From: Macrobrachium rosenbergii
Lineage: Eukaryota; Arthropoda; Malacostraca; Decapoda; Palaemonidae
DNA length: 64,000 nucleotides
Reading direction: 5' to 3'
Assembly: GCF_040412425.1 (NCBI RefSeq)
Contig: NC_089767.1
Coordinates: forward strand, 40,743,009-40,807,008
A program made the position numbers and the translations under genes. This document shows positions 24,075 to 47,310 of this stretch, in pieces. The stretch's first letter is position 1. The number at the start of each line of letters is the position of its first letter. Below the pieces are notes generated by a model. It worked only from the letters and a program-made list of their open reading frames with translations, was not told the DNA's origin and made no database searches.

Positions 24075-24753
24075 TTTTTATCCCTTGTCTTGTATGTCAG
24101 TTACGTTTAAAATGGTGACCACCTGATTTTTTTTTATGACAGTCGCATTTCGCTTCTCATTGTGACTTTGCACCAAACTTTTTTCTTGCCCTAATGGCGC
24201 CTGTTTGTGCACTATAATTGCCTATTTGTTCTCTGTACCAGGTACCAAGACACCTGTGTAAACACTTAGTCGCATCACAGCAAAGGTATCATCATCAGAA
24301 TGATTAAATAGAAGACTTAAAGAAAACAGCTTACTTGTGCAGGGAGTACTTGAATCGTGTGGGGGAAAGACTAGGAGAGTGTGCCAATCTGAAATCTGGT
24401 TGACACCTGTCGAAAAATCTTGAGCAACAATTCAGTTTCTACACAAGAGAAACCTTGAAACTGCTTTTGTTTATCTTTTTAAAGTTTGTACAAAATTAAG
24501 TCTAAGAATGCCAGGACAACCAAACATTGATTGTTGATAAGCTTTCGAAGTAGAGGACAGATGGCAGTAATCGTAGCAAGATGTTTGTAAGGAAATTTTT
24601 GAGTTATGTGCACCAGGATAGGGAGAGAAACCAGTTAGAAGAAGAATGAAGGAAAACAGCGACTTTCTCCAGTAGTATCAGTGGGTATCTACACAAGACA
24701 CAATGAACTGTGTATGTACAGATTACTCAAATATAATTCGTGCAGTCAGTGCT

Positions 24754-24757
<4 letters not shown>
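24074..24757. other. Spacer without recognisable gene
   Basis: No conserved frame or repeat seen. Confidence 0.4.

Positions 24758-24832
<75 letters not shown>
24758..24832. repeat. (GA)n microsatellite
   Basis: Pure GA run of about 75 nt. Confidence 0.96.
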
Positions 24833-24834
<2 letters not shown>

Positions 24835-25845
24835 TTTCAAGTCGTGGTATGTCCACACGCTAATCTGATTACCCAGTGAAAAAGTTCTGGTTATTTCCTT
24901 GCTAGAAGAAGAACACACTTTGATCTTTCTCTCAACCTCCATGATGTAGACCGATGCACGAATCTAGTCTTAGCAGTAGAAGCTGTTTTTTTTTTTTTTT
25001 CGTTTTATACGAATGCTCTCGACACCGACTGAGATTTCAGTAAGAGCCAATTATCATCAGTAATGACATCTAATTCGTCATGAATATTGAAATCGAATCT
25101 CATTTCCGGGACAAGCTGGAAAAACATTCTGCGAAACATTATGAACTCGTGCGCTAAGCCTCTTTCCTTTGTTGGAGAATCGACTACTTTTCCGTTTACG
25201 AGTTGTCGGGCTTCTCAGCAGCCACTAACTACACGTCTTTATTATCGATTTTGTCGTTTCCGTTCCGTTCCGACCGTCCCGTGTTTGTGGAGAGGGTTGT
25301 TGCGTAACAAATGAGAGGCATGAAAAACAGAATGACAACATAGAAAGCTTTAAAGCTATATTCTGTTTACTTATTTTCCAGTTGACCTGCGACGTGTTTC
25401 TCACGTGTGTTGTCTCTGTTGCTAGTAATTTATTATATTTATCTATTTAATAGACCAATAATTGATTTAAATCTTATCATATATATTGAAAGTATAATTT
25501 TTTTATTCACTGCCATTAATTAAGTGGTATTTTTAATCACGTTGTTACATATATTTTTGTGTTTAACTTTGGTGCTCATTTCGTTCCTCGCACTGAAATC
25601 AACAGCGCGCAAGACTAACAGTACTCTACCGCACGCAGAGTCTCATTATTCAATTTATTTTGTCCTTATTATTTTAATTGCACACCCAGCTAGAGCTACG
25701 TTATTCTTCGTCATACCTTTTCATTATGACTACCAGCTCAGATTCCCGCGCGTAGGAGTGACGGGATTTCATAACAAAAATTCCCTGGGATCATTCGCTG
25801 AAACTAAATTAGATGACAACAGCCCTTTATCACAAGTCCCTAAAG

Positions 25846-25849
<4 letters not shown>
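24833..25849. other. Spacer; chance frames
   Basis: A 164-codon plus-strand frame (25524-26018) is open partly because it reads through the CT and TA arrays. Its N-terminal half is hydrophobic but matches nothing I recognise. Confidence 0.35.

Positions 25850-25934
<85 letters not shown>
25850..25934. repeat. Compound (CT)n(TA)n microsatellite
   Basis: CT run of about 50 nt joined directly to a TA run of about 34 nt. Confidence 0.96.
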
Positions 25935-25940
<6 letters not shown>

Positions 25941-26529
25941 CAAATATATATGTCTAGATTGGTTCTACATTACTTCCTCTCCTTCCATTATAGGTCTAGC
26001 GAACAACCCAACAGATGACTAAAGAACGAGCTGGAACGGAACATGGAGATATAAAGTAAATTCCCGTCATTAGCAACGGATCTGTTCTGTCATTAAGAAT
26101 AAGGGAGCCTCGAAAGGTGAAAGGGTAGATTGAAAAATCTAAGAATTTGGCTCCCGAGTCACGCAGGGAGGCCATATCAGGTTAAGAGTTATTATCATAT
26201 CATTACGACCCTCGCCTCGTGACGATGATGCCAGTTATTCCTTAATTTTTGTGTTTTGTATTTCAGGAGGAGTTTATTGGTCATACTGGTACTATCTGTC
26301 TATTACACACACACAAACACACATATATATATTAATATAAACAGAAGTTATTGTTAGAATATCCAGGAAAACTTTAATCTTAAGAAAGTTACGTTGATGT
26401 GAATTACTGTTTACACTCGATAATGAGACAATTTAAAGAAGTCCATGCTATTTAAAACGATTAGAAAAACATTACGGAAAACTTATTACACTTAATTATG
26501 GTTCACAGAACCGAAATTCTCCATTGGAA

Positions 26530-26760
26530 GAAATATTTGAAAGAGGAGTTTTTGAGGATGCTAAAGTTGGAGTATATGAAGGGAATGTTGAGCCAGCCCT
26601 CCTTTATGGAAGTGAAGCATTGATGTTGAATGCAAATGAGAGATAACAGGTGAAAAGATTGATCAAAGTGTTTTGAGATGGCTTAAACATGTGGAGAGAA
26701 TAGAGGATGATAAGGTTGGCGAAAAGTGTGTGATTTGAAAGTGTCCTTAACTCACCAGTC
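26530..26760 (+). mobile_element. Decayed reverse transcriptase C-terminal relic
   Basis: It reads NVEPALLYGSEALMLNANER, then a VLRWLKHVERIEDDK-like tail. This is the same region of the same RT family as at 23.1 kb, with an internal deletion between the two motifs. Confidence 0.65.
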
Positions 26761-26818
26761 AAGAGATGAATTTGGTATTGGCTATATTCTTGGTTTTTCC
26801 ACTGAAGTTGTTTCCTAA

Positions 26819-26823
<5 letters not shown>

Positions 26824-26901
<78 letters not shown>
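26824..26901. repeat. (TA)n microsatellite
   Basis: Pure TA run of about 78 nt. Confidence 0.96.
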
Positions 26902-26906
<5 letters not shown>

Positions 26907-26987
26907 AGCCCTGGGGGAATCAAATGTATTTCGCCGTGTTTAGTACTAGGCCCTGGGGATCAAATGTCTCCAAGTGCATTTCGCTAT
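26901..26987. repeat. Imperfect ~40-bp tandem repeat
   Basis: AGTACTAGCCCTGGGGGAAT and AGTACTAGGCCCTGGGGATC begin two adjacent units that both continue into CAAATGT and end in ATTTCGC. Confidence 0.6.
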
Positions 26988-29900
26988 CTGCCTGAAATTT
27001 CAGAAAGTTCGTGAAATGCCTGGTTTTGCTATCTGCCTGTCACACACACACAAAAAACACACACACATATATATAGTGTGTGTTTTACAAGTATAGCCAG
27101 GATATAGAATTGTACTTGGCAAACTACTTCCATTCTCGTAGCTGATATTTTCTCTTTCCTGTTACATAAACTTGATTAAATTACTATTTATAACTACAGC
27201 GCTGCACGATGACAAAATAAATATAGACAGATTCACTGAATATCAATCAATGGCATCGTGAGCTGGACATTGGAAATTTGTCAGGAATTTGCCTGTCAAA
27301 TGTAGCAGTTGAAATATAAATTTCAGTCTCACGTATCCATTGTGCAACGCTTATTCTAGTTGTAGTAACATCTCTCTGCTTTACTACACGATTTCGATAT
27401 TAAAAAAAATAAGATTTATGCTTTGGGAGTATAAGAATTCTAGTCTGAATATTTTGGTGTGTCGTGTGTGAGAAGCGCCTCAGCCTTTGAAACGCTGTTT
27501 TCAAAAACATCTACACCAGACGGACTTTGGCCAGGGCTGATTAACGGCTAAAATCAATATTTGTTGTTTGTGACGCCGAGGAAACGTAACAGTCCTTTAC
27601 AAACCCCCCTTGTGTTCCGCTTCATATCAAACTGCTATCATGACTACCACTGTTATAATTATTAGTAGCAGTTACTGGGTCGAGCTTAGAAATTAAGATG
27701 TAGTACATCCATCAAGATTTTATGTACGTTAATATCTTATGGGTCTAAAACGACAGTTGAATAAAAACGAAAATATAAAAGAGAGAAAGATAGCACAAGG
27801 ACGGTACATATCCGGAAGTTACGTTAATAACGAGCCGTGAACAATGACATCACACCTGAATACAAGTGTTGTATCTTCCGGAAAAAACGTAGAATTTTGT
27901 TAAAAGAATCAGGATCTAAATACAGTCTACAGTCAAGAATACATTAATAGTAACAGTTCTGATGCGAGAAATAAATTGATTAAGAAAATCAGTGTTTTAT
28001 CTACCAACAATCAAGAAATGTTATTAGGCTAAACATGCTCGGTTTTAGTCTCATTGCACACTAACGTTTCTCTCATAAACCGCCCATTATGTACATGCTT
28101 AGACATTGTGAAGAAGCTGTAAAAACAATGAGTAATTGATCTGATCGTCTTGTCTGTCCTCTCAGCTTCTTGCAGAATTTGGACTCTGGGACATTGTCCC
28201 CTCTGATGGAATCTCATGGGTTCTACGTCCTTCCTGTCGTCTGTCATTGGCAGAAGCTTGTATGTGCGTGTATGTTTGTGCACAAAGAGAGAGAGAATAT
28301 TTTTGTGAAATTATCGTACGTTTGAAGACGTAACCTAGCATCTCTCGAAAGGAAAACTCACATTCTTGATTTTTACGTTCGTTGTATTATCATGCTTCTT
28401 TACACTCAGCAAAATCTAACCGCATAATTCTCACGGACAGGCGCATTAATGGAAATTCATCCATTCGTTTGAACTGTCAAGCAGATGAAAATGTAAGTCA
28501 TCCCTCAAAGAAAGGACCTCGGTGAGGCTTGACACAACGAAAATATAGCGTGTTATTTGTATCATTTGTGTGTGTGTGTGTTCATATCAGTACCAAAAAC
28601 AGTGGTACTTGCAGTCAGATGTCAGGACCGAGCGGTAACGTCCATCCTATTTGGAATTACTTCGTCCTCTCTATGTGGTTTCGTCACGTAGGCCTAAAAC
28701 CCTTTGCTAGTATCCTAAGAGTTGTCTTGCCTGCCAACAGTCACCTGCCTCTTAAAATATACAGTAAAAGTGTTCGTTTCCTAGACAGAAGAACAAACGC
28801 AAACTTGTAATTTTTATCTTGCATGACACAACAAATAACTTTCAGGACCAAGCGCTCACAGATGGTCATGGTCGGAACCCTTGTTTGCCTTAAAAACAAG
28901 AGCGGCGATGTCCGTCGCTTTGAAAGTGTTCAGCGGAACGGTTAATTCAAACACGTTCGCCAATTACGTTATTCTTTTGTCTTCACCTTTGACCTTTTGT
29001 GTTAAAGGAGAAGAGATTGCATGAACTTGTCCATGCGCCTCCATTAACCCAGGAAAACTTTTGCCAGGGGACACATCGTACCGTTTGTTTTCGGAATTCA
29101 ACTTTGATATCTAGATGTTATTTTAGCTCGTGCGTCCTTGCCAGAGACCTTAGTGCTTCTTTAATTAGGAAATATATGGAGATAGATTTTTAAACATTAA
29201 CATGAGCAAATCGAGTTTGACGAGGAACCAACTACACACGTAATAGTTCTTTGTGTCGTGCTATTATGTAATAGGATATTGGCTAGCAGCGTCTGGCAAC
29301 GAGTAGCACTACCTCAAAACTACCAAATCTTTACATCTTAGTTTTATCCCCAATCATTTGAGCTTTCTTTCCCCTTATTTTTACCGATCAGTATTACTCT
29401 TTCGTGTAAGCACAGTACTGTTTAACTCACTTTTTTTAATCTGAATTATACATCGCCGCGACACATTTGGCAATTGCTCATACTAGAACCCCGCTCTCCT
29501 CTCCGAGCCAATCAAGAGTTCGGTCTCACTTCAGTCTCCCAAGTAAGAACTTGCAAGAGGCGTGAATAGCAATGCCAGGCCTTCCAACCTGTCGCCTGGT
29601 ATTATTTCCCCATTAATTTCCGCGTTCATGAAAATATCTCTCTGTATGTCAAGCCACAAAGTGTGGAAATCATTACTCTTATTGATTTACAGCATCTGTC
29701 TAACCGTTAAGTTGCGAAGAATCTTTGTTCTTTTTCTTTTAAGGATTAAAACCTTGTGACGATTCTTATCTGCCTCAGGGTTATAAATAGACTTTGCTGA
29801 ATAATCGCAGATGCTTTCAAAACGCTCTTGCCTTTAAGCAATCGTGTCTAGTCAAATGTCCTTCACGAAACGAGTGATTTTACTGAAGTCAAACAGACAA

Positions 29901-30300
29901 GGACGTTATTGGTGTGCTGAGTTAATCCTTTGGTAAAATAAATTACTCTTCATCTGATTTGTCACTGATATTTTGAAGAGCATTGCATTTAATGTTAGCA
30001 TGATTAAAGGAGACTGCAGTAGATAGTGTGAACAGGCAATTGCCTGATGAGACGGGAGAATGCCAAAACAAGATAAATAGTGGGATCTTTGTTGGTGACT
30101 CTCCTTAGAAAACGGACACTACAAGGTGCTGTAAACACAGGATTGCTGCTTTCTCGATTCTCGAATGAGATTTGACAATAACTAGAGAAAGGGCGAAGGG
30201 AGGAATCAGGCAATGGTGGAGTAGAAGGGGTACAGCAGATGTTACCTTTGTAGTGCATAAGTTGGCAGAGAGAGAGAGAGAGAAAAGCAATTGAACTGCC
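26988..30300. other. Spacer without supported gene
   Basis: No exon or domain was recognised on either strand. Frames of 60-103 codons (for example 28029-28283 minus, 28529-28810 plus, 30004-30315 minus) have no motif. Short CA/TG and GA runs occur. Confidence 0.35.
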
Positions 30301-30309
30301 AAAACATCT

Positions 30310-31190
30310 GCGCATATATTTTAGAGATTACGAAAAAGCTCTTGACGCAGTGAAATATGCTAATGAAAATGGCAGTGTATAGAGCATAACATTATGACAC
30401 AGATCTTATTTTCATAACACACTTATAAAGGAAACAAAATGCAGCAGAGAAGTTTGAAAATGAGCAGAGTAAATGGGTGAAGAAAAACTGAGGATGAGAT
30501 ACCCCCCTCATTTATTTTTTATTGAACGGACACTTTATAATAAAGGAATTATTGTGGATGGTGTGAGTTTGTAGGTGATCTGAATGTCAAGGAATAAATT
30601 GTATGGTAAGGGCAATAGACCAAGAACAAGGTAGCTCTTAGTAACTAAAGCGTAGGAAGCAAAAGGTTTAAGACAAATGGTCCAAGAACATCTCAAGTTT
30701 GAGTAAAACATACGAAATGATAGAGTTTAAATAGGCTGCCCGGGTAGCCGATTAACACCATGCGTGCAATATGATATGGAAATGAAGGATAGGTTTGGAA
30801 AAGCAAAGAGAGTATTTCTTGAAGGTTTTATTGAAAAATATGAATTTAACAATACTGAGTATAAAAAGTTGTAAAAACAACTGTTTGGGCAATTTTGTCG
30901 TATTGGCAAGAAATATAGACAGTTAATATCATGGAAAAGAATGGAGGTTCCCGAAATGGGAATATGGAGGAGTGTTTTGTGTGTCATGGACGGAGAGACC
31001 TATAAAAAAGATTTTTAAAGGGAATGGATACAAAATGGAAAAGATGAGTAACACTAAAAGAAGACATCTTTAATTTTTTAAGGCATTTGCTGTGAGTGGA
31101 GGTTTTGGAGATCCATGATTAACAGAAAAACTGAGAGGAAAGAGGGAGAGATAGAGACAGATAAGAAACTATATAGATGGAATAAGGAGA
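30310..31190 (+). mobile_element. Decayed reverse transcriptase relic, different family
   Basis: Motif-like pieces appear in order on the plus strand: DYEKALDAVKYA (finger/palm entry) at about 30327, DTLYNKGIIVDGV-like at about 30528-30565, and AKRVFLEGFIEKYEFNN at about 30802-30850. This order fits an RTE/CR1-like RT. Many stops are present. Confidence 0.5.
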
Positions 31191-31304
31191 GTGAAGGAAG
31201 GGAAGAAAATAGCCGTAGTTCTATTGGTAGAGAATCTTTCTTCCTTCTTCTACAGGGATGTTTCTCAACATATCTTTGAAGTTCGTAGTCCTTTCAGTAA
31301 TGAA

Positions 31305-31309
<5 letters not shown>

Positions 31310-31393
<84 letters not shown>
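31310..31393. repeat. (CT)n microsatellite
   Basis: About 84 nt of pure CT; the last long array before MCM5. Confidence 0.97.
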
Positions 31394-31396
<3 letters not shown>

Positions 31397-31927
31397 GCTA
31401 GTTATGATAATGAAAGGATATGAATTGGAAACCCTGATGCGGTGTTTGAAGTGTCGTCTTAGCTTATTTGTTTTAATATAATCATTATTCATATTCATTT
31501 ATTATAGTATGATTATTATTTATACATTTACAGTTTTCACTCTTGCATAAACTTTTAGAAACTATGCTTATAAAATGCAAAAGTTCTTATTATTTGATGT
31601 AAGTAGTAGCCTGTATTTTATGAGTCATTTTAGGTGTTTACAAAATTACTTTTTTCTTGCGTAATTCATGCAAAACAGTGCCTTTTGAAAACGTCGATAG
31701 TTGTATGCCTTCTGTCTCAACATTTTACTTTTACTAATTCTCCTTAGCTCTCCTCTATGTTTCTTTTATTGAATTATGATTGTAATAATGCAATTAGTAC
31801 GTTTTAAAATTCCCACCACATCTAAGAAGAAGAACGGGACAACATTGGAGTGGCCCGTCTCTTCATAGAGACGCCATACTAGATAGAGGGACAGTCATGG
31901 TGGACTCTATAACTTTAGTTATCGGTG
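31394..31927. other. AT-rich spacer upstream of MCM5
   Basis: No gene recognised. Confidence 0.4.
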
Positions 31928-32255
31928 ATTAAGAAATGCTTATATTGGATGGTTTTGTAGGTGATAGAGATAATTATGGTAGAAGAGAAAGATGGATAAT
32001 AAAATACATAACAAAGATGGAAAAAATGTAATAAAATACATAACAAAATTAATGCTCATTTTTTGGTTTTGTAGGTATTTTATAGAAAGAAGGATGGAAA
32101 ATTTAATATTTTTTCTATTTTCAGAGTTTATACTTTTCGTAGTTATCGGTGATTAAAAATTGATTTTACATATTGGATGGTTTTAGTAGAGTAAATAAAA
32201 TACAACTGAATATAATTTTTTTCTATTTTCAGAGAGCCAAAAATTAAATATTTTG
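31928..32255. repeat. Diverged units of the MCM5-proximal repeat
   Basis: Two degraded units start GATTAAGAAATGC at about 31927 and GATTAAAAATTG at about 32149. Both share ATTGGATGGTTTT and ATAAAATACA with the regular array that follows. They are shortened and partly rearranged. Confidence 0.55.
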
Positions 32256-32690
32256 ATTAAGAAATGCCTAAATTGATTGATTTTACAGATGAGAGAAATG
32301 ACTACGATAGGAGAGAAAGATGGACAATAAAATACACAACAAAACAACCCATTTTTATCCTATTTCCAGAGAGCCAAAAATGTAAAACTCTATTTTAAAC
32401 ATTAAGAAATGCTTAAATGGATTGATTTTACAGATGAGAGAAATGACTACGATAGGAGAGAAAGATAGACAATAAAATACACAACAAAACAACCTATTTA
32501 TATCCTATTTCCAGAGAACGAAAAATGTAAAACTCTATTTTAAACATTAAGAAATGCCTAAACTGATTGATATTACAGATGAGAGAAATGACTACGATAG
32601 GAGAGAAGGATGGACAATAAAATACACAACCAAAGAACTTATTTGTTTCTATTTCCAGAGAACGAAAAATGTAACACTCTATTTTAACCA
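32256..32690. repeat. 145-bp tandem repeat array, three units
   Basis: ATTAAGAAATGC starts units at 32256, 32401 and 32546, exactly 145 bp apart. Each unit contains TTACAGATGAGAGAAATGAC, TACGATAGGAGAGAA, ATAAAATACACAAC and a CTATTTCCAGAGA segment. Units are nearly identical. The array stops about 27 bp before the E2F-type site of MCM5. Confidence 0.9.
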
Positions 32691-32716
32691 TCTCCATTGA
32701 TGTTGACAAAGTGACG

Positions 32717-32730
32717 TTTGGCGCGCAAAA
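32717..32730. promoter_or_regulatory. Palindromic E2F-type site, MCM5 promoter
   Basis: TTTGGCGCGCAAAA fits the E2F consensus TTTSSCGC on the plus strand and TTTTGCGCG on the minus strand. It lies about 90-105 bp upstream of the MCM5 ATG in a GC-rich island within AT-rich DNA. MCM genes are established E2F targets in animals. Binding here is inferred. Confidence 0.7.
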
Positions 32731-32820
32731 CTTACCCGCCAACTCCGCCATCGTCCCCCGCGCCGCCCCGTCGACCGAAGGACCCTTTTCATCGGACCGT
32801 TTTCCCGAATTCAAGGAGGA

Positions 32821-46082
<13,262 letters not shown>

Positions 46083-46175
46083 ACTATAGTTGATAACTTG
46101 TATTTTGTATTTACTTTTTTAGTTTCATTTTAATTAGTCTTTTGGTATGCTAATCAGTAAGTGACTGGTCAGAAA

Positions 46176-46181
46176 AATAAA
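46176..46181 (+). terminator. MCM5 poly(A) signal
   Basis: A canonical AATAAA lies 94 bp after the MCM5 stop codon, followed within about 30 bp by a T-rich run. It is the first AATAAA in the 3' region. Confidence 0.65.
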
Positions 46182-47310
46182 TAAGTATGAAATTAAGCAT
46201 AATTTGTCCCTTTTTTTTTTTCCTCTGTATTTACTATCTGTACTGCAGAATTTATAAAAAAAAAAAAAACCTGGCTGATTAGTATATTAACAAAATTTTG
46301 TTTGCATGCTTTTGAAGTCAGTAACATTTTACCCATGTAAAAAAATTATCAATATATATTTTTAATTAGATTGTTTTCATTTGTATTACAAGTTAGCATT
46401 TCTGGGAACTGAAATTGGTGTATAATAGTAACTGAAAAGTTTTAGTTTTTTATTTTTTTTTTAGTAAGAAATAGAGTTCATGTAATGTATTATGTAATAT
46501 AAGGATTTGATTTGGTTTCCTGAACATCTTTGAACTGATGACTACAGTCTTATTTCACTAGAGAACATTGTTAGATGATGTAGTTAACTAATCTGTGATT
46601 ACTTTAATTTTGAAGTCGTTATAAAAATTAAAAAAAACTTTATACTGTATAAAGAAATTTTTGTAGAAAATTGTATTATTAACCAATTTTTTTTTAGATT
46701 AGTTTAGATGTATTGGTTTAGCATTAGTATCTTTAGTATGGGATGTAGGTTTTTGACTTGACAGAATTGTGTAAAGATCCATAAAATTAACTATGCATGA
46801 CGTTAAGTACTGCAATGGAAACTGGTCCAGAACCAGGGAAATCTGTGTACTATTCCAGTTTCATTATTTTTTGTGGGATGTTAAAAATAGTAATTTTTAA
46901 TTTTATCAAACTGACTTATGCTTTTCTTTTTATTTTTGAGAATTTACTTTCCCATCATACATATTTTTAACCCCATTACCCCTGTTGGGAGGCCTTAGAC
47001 AATGGTAAATGAGAAGCAGTGTCCCAGTGCTATGATGATGTTAGACAATGAAAAACCCCTGGAAGCCTTGCATCTCAGCTGCTGGCCTAACAAATTGTAG
47101 TCAGTCCTTTGTTTTATCTCGTAGTACAATTCATTTTTCTTTACCCATGTCAAAACAAACTTTACAATGAAGGCGTAAATAATTTGGATGACAAATTCTG
47201 CTTTTGAAATTTTGCTGGAGGGTAGAGTTAGATGTCAAATCTTGCCCACAGTGTTGGGTCCAATCTTGGTGGACCAAACATTCAGGTTACTGAAGGTGTA
47301 TTTGTTTGTA
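46182..47310. other. Intergenic, MCM5 3' flank
   Basis: AT-rich sequence with poly(T)/poly(A) runs and no recognised gene. The 4.2-kb duplicated unit begins at its right end. Confidence 0.45.
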
